Shown in pieces: positions 51,702 to 59,531 of a stretch of 64,000 bases of DNA. This DNA comes from an uncultured Tenacibaculum sp. (GTDB lineage Bacteria > Bacteroidota > Bacteroidia > Flavobacteriales > Flavobacteriaceae). The position numbers and the translations under genes are program-made. The stretch is from positions 34,186 through 98,185 of the forward strand of contig NZ_CANNBW010000021.1 in assembly GCF_947502995.1 (NCBI RefSeq). The letters run 5' to 3'. Positions within the stretch are counted from its first letter, which is position 1, and every line of letters begins with the position of its first letter. The notes under the pieces were generated by a model. It was not told the origin of the DNA, made no database searches, and saw only the letters and a list, made by a program, of their open reading frames with translations.

Positions 51702-52733
51702 TTACTCAGCTTCAGAAACATTAGCACTTTCGAATGTTGCCATTTCATTTAAAAATTTTACAGCCGATTTAATTATAGGATAGGCAACTGCAACACCAGA
51801 ACCTTCACCTAATCGCATTCCTAAATTAAGAATTGGTTTTACGTTTAAATAAGACAACATTTTTTCATGACCTTGTTCTCCAGATGTATGAGAAAAAATA
51901 CAATAGTCTAAAACATTTTTATCTATAGCATGAGCAGCAAGTAGGGCAGAAGTAACAATAAATCCGTCAATTAAAATTGTCATTTGTAAACGAGCTGCTT
52001 CTAACATTGCGCCACATAACATAACGATTTCAAAACCACCAAAACAAGTTAAAATATCAATCGGATTTTGAATATCGTTTTTATGTAAATCAAATACAGT
52101 TCTTAAAATTTCTCCTTTAGTATTTACACCATTATCATCTAAGCCAGTTCCTTTTCCAACACATTTTTCAATTGGTGTGTTAGTAAAATAACTCATTAAT
52201 AAAGATGCTGCCGAAGTATTTCCAATTCCCATTTCACCAAAACCAACAATATTTGTTCCTTGGTTATGTAATTTCTGAATTACTTTTTTACCAGCTTCTA
52301 AAGCAGCTTTACATTGATTTTCTGACATTGCTTTTCCTTCGGAATAATCTGAAGTTCCATCAGCAATTTTATGATTTAAAAGTTTTTCATTGTACTTAAA
52401 AGTTCCATTTACACCAGCATCTACAATATACAAGTCAATACTATTTTGTTTACAAAACACATTAATTGCTGCTCCACCTTGAGTGAAGTTTAAAACCATT
52501 TGTTGAGTAACTTCTTGTGGATATGGACTTACAGGTTTGTTTTTTACAATTCCATGATCACCAGCAAAAACAACAACTGCTGGATTGTTTAGTTCTGGAG
52601 TTAATGTATTTTGAATCTGACTAATTTGTAATGCGATTTTTTCTAAAACACCTAAAGAACCAATAGGTTTAGTTTTAAAATCTATTTTCTTTTGAATATC
52701 GTTAATTAAGGTAGTAGAGATTGGTGAAATCAT
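51702..52733 (-). CDS. cobT: Nicotinate-nucleotide-dimethylbenzimidazole phosphoribosyltransferase CobT
   Basis: A 343-residue enzyme that activates the lower-ligand base to alpha-ribazole phosphate. Visible signatures are VVVFAGDHGIVKNKPVSPYP near 53-72, VDAGVNGTF, GFGEMGIGNTSAASLL near 165-180 and MRLGEGSGVAVAYPI near 310-324. The Glu of GEG is the family catalytic residue. Gene order cobU-cobT-cobS-cobC is the standard nucleotide-loop set. Its gap to cobU is 6 bp and to cobS 12 bp, so all are co-transcribed. Confidence 0.94.
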   Translation of the reverse strand: MISPISTTLINDIQKKIDFKTKPIGSLGVLEKIALQISQIQNTLTPELNNPAVVVFAGDHGIVKNKPVSPYPQEVTQQMVLNFTQGGAAINVFCKQNSIDLYIVDAGVNGTFKYNEKLLNHKIADGTSDYSEGKAMSENQCKAALEAGKKVIQKLHNQGTNIVGFGEMGIGNTSAASLLMSYFTNTPIEKCVGKGTGLDDNGVNTKGEILRTVFDLHKNDIQNPIDILTCFGGFEIVMLCGAMLEAARLQMTILIDGFIVTSALLAAHAIDKNVLDYCIFSHTSGEQGHEKMLSYLNVKPILNLGMRLGEGSGVAVAYPIIKSAVKFLNEMATFESANVSEAE

Positions 52734-52739
52734 CTAGTT

Positions 52740-53243
52740 TTATTTTAAAGTTAAAGGTAAGCCAGAGACCATAAAAATTGCAGTATCAGATTTTTTTGCA
52801 ATAAACTGATTTACCCAACCTTGTAATTCTGTAAACTGTCTTCCGCTTTCAGTTTGTGCATGTAATCCCATTCCAATTTCATTAGAAATAATAATTATGG
52901 TTGCATTCAATTCAGAAAGCTTTAAAATTTCATCTTTAGCTAAACGTAAACATTCTTCGATGTCATTTTTTGTATCTACAAAAAAGTTTGTTAGCCATAA
53001 AGTAACACAATCTATAACTACAGTAGCATTTTTTGGAATTACTTGACTGATATTTTTTTCTTCTTCAATAGTTGTCCAACGTTCATTTCTATCAGAAATA
53101 TGGCGCTTCACTCGGTTTTTAAAATCAGCGTCCCAAATTCTAGAAGTAGCTAAGTAATAAGGAGTTTCAGATAAAGATTCTGCAAGTTGTTGTGCGTAAC
53201 TACTCTTACCAGATCGTTCTCCTCCGGTGATATAATACATCAT
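52740..53243 (-). CDS. cobU: Adenosylcobinamide kinase / guanylyltransferase CobU
   Basis: A 167-residue bifunctional enzyme that phosphorylates adenosylcobinamide and transfers GMP to it. The P-loop is GGERSGKSSYAQQLAE near 7-22. The His that becomes guanylylated lies in VKRHISDRNERWTTIE near 45-60. WVNQFIAKKSDTAIFMVSGLPL is the C-terminal signature. It is the first gene of the minus-strand salvage operon, divergent from a BtuF-like gene. The 98-bp region upstream contains no cobalamin riboswitch that I can see. Confidence 0.93.
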   Translation of the reverse strand: MMYYITGGERSGKSSYAQQLAESLSETPYYLATSRIWDADFKNRVKRHISDRNERWTTIEEEKNISQVIPKNATVVIDCVTLWLTNFFVDTKNDIEECLRLAKDEILKLSELNATIIIISNEIGMGLHAQTESGRQFTELQGWVNQFIAKKSDTAIFMVSGLPLTLK

Positions 53244-53341
53244 AATTGAAGAAAATTTGAAAGCAAAGATTAGAAAGATTTTTTAGAAAAAGAAAATAAT
53301 ACTACAGAACTATGTATTTTAGCTATGTTAAAATTAGTCGT

Positions 53342-54280
53342 ATGAAAGTATCGTCGTTTATGCCTGCGGTAACCCAAATGATTTATGATATGGGGTTACA
53401 AGAATACTTAGAAGGAATAACATTTGAATGCCCTGCAGTAGCTTTAGAAGAGAAAAAAGTTGTAGTGAAGTATAAGCTGGAAGGACAAACGCTAACTAGT
53501 GAAGAAATCAATACGATTTTTTCGAAAACCAAAGCTGAAGGAGGAACTTTATATTACGTAGATGAACCAGTTTTAGAAAGTATTGCTCCTGATTTAATTT
53601 TTACGCAAGATGTATGTGATGTTTGTCAGATCGATACTGAATCTGTAGCAAAATCAGCCTATAAATTACCAAAGATTCCTGAGTTAATTTCAATTACACC
53701 AAATTCTTTAGAAGATGTTTTTGATAATGCTTTAACAGTAGCTAAAGCTATGGGAAAAGAAGAAGTAGGAATTCATTATATTCAAAAATTACGAGATCGA
53801 ATTGCAGCTGTAGTCGATGTTCAACGTGAACATAAAATCCAATCTAAAAGTATTATGTTATTAGAATGGATTGAACCTTTATTTAACTGCGGACATTGGA
53901 TTCCTCATCAAATTGGTTATGCTGGTGGAATCGATTTATTGTCACATCCTTCAGGAGATAGTATAGTAATTCCTTGGGATAAAATAGTAAAATATGATCC
54001 AGAAGTTCTAATTATTGCGCCTTGTGGTTATGGAATAGAAAGAACTCTAGAAGACATGGAGTTTTTAACAAATAAAGCTGGTTGGAACGAATTACGAGCT
54101 GTGAAAAATAAGAATGTTTACATCGCAGATTTTGCCATGTTTACACAATCTTCTGCAGGAACTTTAGTAGACGGAATTGAATGTTTAGCCGCTATGATTC
54201 ACCCAGAATACTACTCAGTTTCAGAAGATTTAAACGTTAAATTCGCAAATTTTCACGATTTATTAGTGACTAATTTATAA
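53342..54280 (+). CDS. Cytosolic-looking BtuF-like corrinoid-binding protein
   Basis: A 312-residue protein with the ABC substrate-binding fold of the BtuF/FhuD type. It has SSFMPAVTQMIYDMGLQEYL at the N-terminus, GITFECPAVALEEKKVVVKY, APDLIFTQDVCDVCQIDTES and the second-lobe PEVLIIAPCGYGIERTLEDM. There is no signal peptide. The Cys-rich QDVCDVCQ segment is typical of this unsecreted branch often found in corrinoid loci. An ATG 30 bp upstream (53312) would add MYFSYVKISR; I prefer 53342 because homologues start at the MKVSSFMP-like position. It is divergent from cobU and followed by the cobalamin riboswitch of btuB. Confidence 0.8.
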   Translation: MKVSSFMPAVTQMIYDMGLQEYLEGITFECPAVALEEKKVVVKYKLEGQTLTSEEINTIFSKTKAEGGTLYYVDEPVLESIAPDLIFTQDVCDVCQIDTESVAKSAYKLPKIPELISITPNSLEDVFDNALTVAKAMGKEEVGIHYIQKLRDRIAAVVDVQREHKIQSKSIMLLEWIEPLFNCGHWIPHQIGYAGGIDLLSHPSGDSIVIPWDKIVKYDPEVLIIAPCGYGIERTLEDMEFLTNKAGWNELRAVKNKNVYIADFAMFTQSSAGTLVDGIECLAAMIHPEYYSVSEDLNVKFANFHDLLVTNL

Positions 54281-54299
54281 TTAAACAATACATTTGCCG

Positions 54300-54475
54300 A
54301 AAATTTTGGTTTTTCTTCAATTTTCAATTGGAGAAAATTAAAAGGGAATTCGGTGTAAAACCGAAGCTGTTCCCGCAACTGTAAGCTATAAAGCTTGTAA
54401 CTAATTACTTTTTTAACCACTGCGAAAGCGGGAAGGTAAGTTACAAGACGCAAGCCAGGAGACCTGCCAAAGTTT
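54300..54475 (+). promoter_or_regulatory. Cobalamin (AdoCbl) riboswitch
   Basis: The conserved pieces appear in order: GGGAATTCGGTG (54343-54354), GAAGCTGTTCCCGCAACTGT (54363-54382), CCACTGCGAAAGCGGGAAGG (54417-54436) and the B12 box GCCAGGAGACCTGCC (54454-54468). The GGGAA and TTCCC arms can pair. It precedes btuB by 50 nt, and the ribosome-binding segment AGGGGCATATA is next to the start, so cobalamin probably blocks translation or transcription of btuB and btuG. Exact 5' and 3' limits are approximate. Confidence 0.93.
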
Positions 54476-54522
54476 TATTTGATAACAAATCTTCGGGATA
54501 AAGGTTTTTATAGGGGCATATA

Positions 54523-56400
54523 ATGAAGCAAGTTTTATTTTTGGTTATTTGTTTTTGTAGCATCTTTTTAAAAGTTAATGCACAAAAAGACACAATACAT
54601 AATCGTTTGAACGAAGTCGTAGTTCAGGCAAATAGTAGACTTTTGATGAATTCTAAATCGTTAAAGGTTGTCAATTTGAATGATTCTATTATTACAAATA
54701 ATTTAGAATCGTTTACTTCTTTATTACGTTTTAATACTGCAATTTATTTACGCGAGCATGGAGTAGGAGGAACAAGTTCTGCAAGTTTTAGAGGAACCAG
54801 TGCTTCAAATACTGCTGTGATGTGGAATGGAATTAACATCAATTCTATTAACAACGGACAAACAGGATTCAATTCTTTAACGGTAGGATTGTATGATGAA
54901 TTGAATGTAAGAAGTGGAGGAGGAAGTATAGAATACGGTTCTGGAGCAATTGGAGGAACTGTTCATTTAAACGATGTATTAAAATTCAGAGAAAATAAAG
55001 AGTTTACAAATCAGATTGTAAGTGCTGTTGGAAGTTTTAGTACTATTAATAGTTTGTACAAACTGAAATATGGTTCAGAAAAATATACAGCTAACTTCGG
55101 AATTTCTTACAACAGATCAGATAATGATTATCCCTTTTTGAACTCAGACTTCAGAAATTCAAATGGTGATTATGAGAACTATGCGATCAATTTTTCTAAT
55201 GCATATCGATTTTCTGATGAATTAGTATTACAGTTTTTCACAACATATTATTTTGGTGATAGATTACTTTCAGGTGAATTACCAAATCCAACTTCAGCTG
55301 ATGACAAGTATCAAGATATAAATCAAAGAAATTTACTGTCTCTTGAGTTTAAACGTAATAATTTCAGATTAAATACTCGAGTTGGTTATCTATTTCAGAA
55401 GTATAAATATTTTGATGATAAAGATTCTGATGATTTTAACTTTGGAAGTTCAAATCGTTTATATACAGATATCACTGCCGATTATACTTTTCAAAAGCTT
55501 AATGCTACTATAACATCGAATACAAGATTTGAAAGTGTATACGGAAGAACAGATCAAATTACAGAAAGAAATAGAAAAGAATTTTCGCAATCATTAATCC
55601 TTAATCATAAAGTAAAGCGTTCTTTTTCTTATGACATTAAGGTGAGAAAAGATTACAATTCAGATTTTGATGTGCCTTTAAGTTATGCTTTTGGTTTTAA
55701 GTTAAACCCTTACAAAGGTTTCTTTTTTAGAGCGAATACATCGAGAAATTACAGAGTTCCTACCTACAACGATTTATTTTGGCCAGGTCAAGGTAATTTA
55801 AATTTAATTCCTGAAAACTCATTACAAGGTGAATTCGGAATTGGTTTTAAATCGAATCAATTATTTGTTGATGTAGCATATTTCAATATCAATTCAAAAG
55901 ATAAAATTATTTGGACGCCAAATGGTGACCCGAACCGACCAGGAATTTGGACACCAATTAATCTAGATGAAACAACAAATCAAGGAATTGAATTTGCTGC
56001 AAATTATAAGCGTTTGTTTTTTAATAATATTCAAACAGATCTTTCTGTAAACTATACCTATGTAGATGCAATTAATGAAGCTACTAAAACAGCGATTCCT
56101 TTTGTTCCTAAACATGTCGCAAATACGAATATTAGAATGAATTATAATCGCTTTTCGATATTCTATCAATTCTTATTCAACGGTAAAACATACACTACTC
56201 AGAGTAATAGTGAAGACTTTGTTGTTGATGAGTTTTTTATATCAAATATCGGAGGGAGCTACAATATTTTAAAAAGAGAAAAACAAAACTTAAGTATTGG
56301 TTTTAAAGTCAATAATATTTTGAATGAAGATTATACTATTATTCGAGGTAGACCAATGCCAGGTATTAACTATAATTTCAACATAAACTATAAATTTTAA
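54523..56400 (+). CDS. btuB: TonB-dependent cobalamin receptor (BtuB-like)
   Basis: A 625-residue outer-membrane receptor with a signal peptide (MKQVLFLVICFCSIFLKVNA). Its TonB box is LNEVVVQANSRLLMNSKSLK near 29-48. The plug has FTSLLRFNTAIYLREHGVGG, SASFRGTSASNTAVMWNGIN and IEYGSGAIGGTVHLNDVLKF. A beta-barrel ends PGINYNFNINYKF. The cobalamin riboswitch in its leader strongly supports B12 or cobinamide as substrate. A BtuG-like lipoprotein starts 2 bp after its stop. Together they form the outer-membrane capture and transport pair. Confidence 0.9.
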   Translation: MKQVLFLVICFCSIFLKVNAQKDTIHNRLNEVVVQANSRLLMNSKSLKVVNLNDSIITNNLESFTSLLRFNTAIYLREHGVGGTSSASFRGTSASNTAVMWNGININSINNGQTGFNSLTVGLYDELNVRSGGGSIEYGSGAIGGTVHLNDVLKFRENKEFTNQIVSAVGSFSTINSLYKLKYGSEKYTANFGISYNRSDNDYPFLNSDFRNSNGDYENYAINFSNAYRFSDELVLQFFTTYYFGDRLLSGELPNPTSADDKYQDINQRNLLSLEFKRNNFRLNTRVGYLFQKYKYFDDKDSDDFNFGSSNRLYTDITADYTFQKLNATITSNTRFESVYGRTDQITERNRKEFSQSLILNHKVKRSFSYDIKVRKDYNSDFDVPLSYAFGFKLNPYKGFFFRANTSRNYRVPTYNDLFWPGQGNLNLIPENSLQGEFGIGFKSNQLFVDVAYFNINSKDKIIWTPNGDPNRPGIWTPINLDETTNQGIEFAANYKRLFFNNIQTDLSVNYTYVDAINEATKTAIPFVPKHVANTNIRMNYNRFSIFYQFLFNGKTYTTQSNSEDFVVDEFFISNIGGSYNILKREKQNLSIGFKVNNILNEDYTIIRGRPMPGINYNFNINYKF

Positions 56401-56402
56401 AA

Positions 56403-57482
56403 ATGAAAAAAATCAATTTTATATTCAAAACACTATTCTTTGCTAGTATTTTAGTATTGGTATCATGTAGTGATGATACTGAGCCGCAAGAACCAAGAGG
56501 TGATTATGAAAATGGAATAATAATTTCAGGAGAAGGAGCGAGTGCAGCAGCTGGAGGAACTGTTTCTTTTATTTCTAATGATTATACTACAGTAGAAAGT
56601 AAAATATATAATAAAGTAAATGGTTCAGATCTTGGAGTTTTTTTACAGTCAATGACATTAGAAGGAGATAATGCATATATAGTTGTTGATAATCAAAATA
56701 CAATTTCTGTAGTAAATAGATATACTTTTCAAGAATTAGGAAAAATAACAGAAGAGTTATTAAAACCAAGATATATCACTGTAGTAGGTAATAGAGGTTA
56801 TGTAACAAACTGGGGTTCTACAAGTGATGAAACTGATGATTTTATTGCTGTAGTTGATATCAATACTTTCGAATTTATTGAAAAAATAGCAGTCGGTAAT
56901 GGACCAGAAAGAATAGCATTCAACTCAGGAAAGTTATATGTAACACACAAAGGAGCGTTCACAAATAATAATATTGTTTCTGTTATTAACCTATCAAATA
57001 ATGAAGTGAGTACAATTACTGTTAAAGATAGACCAGACGAAATGTTTTTTAAGTCAAATAATGAGTTAGTAGTTTTGTCTGAAGGAAGAACTTTATATGA
57101 TAGTAATTTCAATGTAATAGGACACACTCAAGCAGGAATTGCTACAATTAATTTACAAACGAATGAAGTAACTTCAGAAATTGAATTTACAGAAGGAGTT
57201 CATCCTTCTTTAATGGATACATTAAACGGAGAATTATACTATGCTATTTCTAATGATGTTTATAAAGTTGGAATTAATGCAACAACGCCGGCTACTGATG
57301 AATTATTATCTGATGTTGCTGACATATCTTTCTACGGTATGGCAATTAAAAATGGAAAATTATATGCTTTAGACGCTAGCTTTTCTGATATAAGTAAAGT
57401 AAATATTTTCGATTTATCATCTAACGAGAAAACAAACACTTTCGATGCACCATTAGGAGCTTCAAAAATATATTTTAATTAA
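56403..57482 (+). CDS. btuG: BtuG-like surface beta-propeller lipoprotein
   Basis: A 359-residue lipoprotein (MKKINFIFKTLFFASILVLVSC; Cys22) whose mature region is a seven-bladed YncE-type propeller. Repeated blades have the form FLQSMTLEGDNAYIVVDNQN, PRYITVVGNRGYVTNWGST, PERIAFNSGKLYVTHKGA and GMAIKNGKLYALDASFSD. Bacteroides BtuG is a surface propeller that binds cobalamin with very high affinity and caps BtuB. The gene arrangement (riboswitch, btuB, then this gene 2 bp later) matches that model. I cannot identify binding residues. A bidirectional terminator follows. Confidence 0.8.
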   Translation: MKKINFIFKTLFFASILVLVSCSDDTEPQEPRGDYENGIIISGEGASAAAGGTVSFISNDYTTVESKIYNKVNGSDLGVFLQSMTLEGDNAYIVVDNQNTISVVNRYTFQELGKITEELLKPRYITVVGNRGYVTNWGSTSDETDDFIAVVDINTFEFIEKIAVGNGPERIAFNSGKLYVTHKGAFTNNNIVSVINLSNNEVSTITVKDRPDEMFFKSNNELVVLSEGRTLYDSNFNVIGHTQAGIATINLQTNEVTSEIEFTEGVHPSLMDTLNGELYYAISNDVYKVGINATTPATDELLSDVADISFYGMAIKNGKLYALDASFSDISKVNIFDLSSNEKTNTFDAPLGASKIYFN

Positions 57483-57520
57483 GAAATACTTCTGTAGATA
57501 GAAGTCCTCTTTTCTATTAA

Positions 57521-57550
57521 AAAAGGTTACCTAATTTTAGGTAACCTTTT
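57521..57550. terminator. Bidirectional intrinsic terminator
   Basis: Perfect arms AAAAGGTTACCTAA (57521-57534) and TTAGGTAACCTTTT (57537-57550). It separates the btuB-btuG operon from the convergent membrane protein gene. Confidence 0.9.
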
Positions 57551-57553
57551 TAT

Positions 57554-58066
57554 TTATATTAATTTCTTTACTTGTTGTTTTATAATTGCTATTGCAGTCT
57601 CTGTTGGGCTTTCAACCTGTGAGTAATCTATAAGTAAATTTTCTCTCAATTCTTTTGCTGTTTCACTATTTTCTGCTGTAGTTCTAATTTTATTAGCGAT
57701 AGCTAATTTTGAACCGACAACAGCTTTCCAAGCATCCTCATGTACATAAATCTGTTGTACCATATTGTGTTCATACTCTTGTTCTATATTAGCTAAAAGT
57801 AAGTGTACATAACTATTAACATCATCGCCAATAGGATTCACTCTAGTTAACAATTTAGCAGGATTAATTCGTTCACAAAAAAGTAACAAACGCTCATAAG
57901 CTTGTAATTTAATAGGTAAACTTTCTCTTTTTTTTGCGATTAACGCTTCGAATTTCTTCTCGTTTTCGTCTCTTTGTAAAAAAGCGCTAAACATAAAATA
58001 AGCTACACCTCCTGCTACTAATGCGGGTAACGCGTAAGCTAATCCTTCCATTATTTTGTCTTCCAT
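57554..58066 (-). CDS. Conserved membrane-anchored protein of unknown function
   Basis: A 170-residue protein with one N-terminal membrane helix (ALPALVAGGVAYFMFSAFL) and a cytoplasmic helical domain containing LPIKLQAYERLLLFCERINP and YVHLLLANIEQEYEHNMVQQ. The pattern is that of a small conserved Bacteroidota family. I do not recall its Pfam number with confidence and know no function. It starts 8 bp after the M20 peptidase gene on the same strand, so the two are probably co-transcribed. Confidence 0.75.
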   Translation of the reverse strand: MEDKIMEGLAYALPALVAGGVAYFMFSAFLQRDENEKKFEALIAKKRESLPIKLQAYERLLLFCERINPAKLLTRVNPIGDDVNSYVHLLLANIEQEYEHNMVQQIYVHEDAWKAVVGSKLAIANKIRTTAENSETAKELRENLLIDYSQVESPTETAIAIIKQQVKKLI

Positions 58067-58074
58067 GTATTCAG

Positions 58075-59346
58075 TTAATTATTTAAAAAATCTAAAGCTA
58101 ATTGTGTCATTGTTTTTACGCCTAAAAGCATACCACTTTCATCTATAATGAAGTCTGGAGTATGATGTGGATATGGATTTTCATTTCCAATTGTTTTTCC
58201 TCCTAAAAAGAAATAAAATCCTGGTACTTCTTTTTGAAAAAAAGAAAAATCTTCTGCTCCAGTTATGGCTTTAATAAGCTTAACGTTTTCTTTTCCTGCT
58301 ACATTGTGTAATGTAGGCAAAACTTGTTTTGTAAGTTCAATATTATTAAAAGTAATGGGATATCCTTTTTCAATTTCAATAGTAGCTTCCGCTCTATATG
58401 ATTTTGCTATTGCAGGAACCATTTCTTTCATTCTATCATTAATTTGTTTTTGCATTCCATAATCTAACGTACGAATTGTACCAATCATTTCTGCTGATTC
58501 AGGAATGATATTACTTCGTACACCAGAGTCTATTTTTCCAACAGTAATTACAGCGCCTTCATTAGTTAAATTAACTTCTCTACTAATAATAGTTTGTAAA
58601 GCATCAATAATTTTAGCAGATATCATAATTGGATCAATACCTGTCCATGGTCTAGAACCGTGCGATTGTTTTCCTTTTACTTTAATTTTAAAACTTTGAG
58701 ACGCAGCCATAATTCCTCCAGGTTTATAACTAATCGTTCCAACATCAAAACCAGAAGAAATATGTAATCCAAAAATGGCATCAACATCTGGATTTTTTAA
58801 TACTCCTTCTTTTACCATAAGTTCAGCTCCACCTTCTTCACCTTCTGGAGCACCTTCTTCCGCAGGTTGAAAAATAAATTTTACTGTTCCTTTAATTAGA
58901 TTTTTGTTTTTCGAAAGAATTTCAGCAACTCCCATTAAAATAGCAGTATGTGTATCATGACCACAAGCATGCATAACACCAACATCTTTTCCTAAATAGT
59001 TAGATTTAACTGTAGATTTGAACGGTAAATTATTACGTTCAACTACAGGTAAGGCGTCTATATCTGCACGTAGTGCAACTACTTTTCCAGGTTGATTTCC
59101 TTTTAAAATTCCAACAACTCCGGTTTTAGCTACATTTTCTTTTGTTTCTATACCAAGATTTTTTAAATGTTTGGCGATAGTTTTTGCAGTGTTAAATTCT
59201 CTGTTAGAAAGCTCAGGATTTTGATGAAAATGTCTTCTCCATTGAATCACTTTATCTTCAATTGAAGCGAAATCTTTATCTAAGTTTTGAGAAAATAAAT
59301 TAAAAGTTAGTAACAATAAAATAAAAGAAAGTGATGGTTTTTTCAT
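58075..59346 (-). CDS. Exported M20D-family amidohydrolase/peptidase
   Basis: A 423-residue zinc hydrolase with a signal peptide (SFILLLLTFNLFSQ). The dizinc motifs are visible: WRRHFHQNPELS near 35-46, VVALRADIDALPV near 89, and GVMHACGHDTHTAILMG near 120-136, with Cys, His and Asp ligands. The catalytic Glu pair is in FIFQPAEEGAPEGEEGG near 159-175. KQSHGSRPWTGIDP marks the dimerisation domain, and PYPHHTPDF carries the last His. The family removes acyl or amino-acid groups from amino acids and peptides (hippurate or IAA-amino-acid hydrolase type). The exact substrate cannot be read. Confidence 0.93.
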   Translation of the reverse strand: MKKPSLSFILLLLTFNLFSQNLDKDFASIEDKVIQWRRHFHQNPELSNREFNTAKTIAKHLKNLGIETKENVAKTGVVGILKGNQPGKVVALRADIDALPVVERNNLPFKSTVKSNYLGKDVGVMHACGHDTHTAILMGVAEILSKNKNLIKGTVKFIFQPAEEGAPEGEEGGAELMVKEGVLKNPDVDAIFGLHISSGFDVGTISYKPGGIMAASQSFKIKVKGKQSHGSRPWTGIDPIMISAKIIDALQTIISREVNLTNEGAVITVGKIDSGVRSNIIPESAEMIGTIRTLDYGMQKQINDRMKEMVPAIAKSYRAEATIEIEKGYPITFNNIELTKQVLPTLHNVAGKENVKLIKAITGAEDFSFFQKEVPGFYFFLGGKTIGNENPYPHHTPDFIIDESGMLLGVKTMTQLALDFLNN

Positions 59347-59531
59347 AATAAAGTTTGGTTTGAAGGGAATGTGGGTTCTTTTAGTTAGGGTAAATATACA
59401 ACTTGTTTTGGCAACTGATACTTTTAAAAAATCTAAATAATTGTGAATAAAATTGAGTTTTACTACTAGAAAAACAGGAAATAATGGCTTAATTTAGCAC
59501 TTAATTACTTTCAACCTATTATATAATTTCA

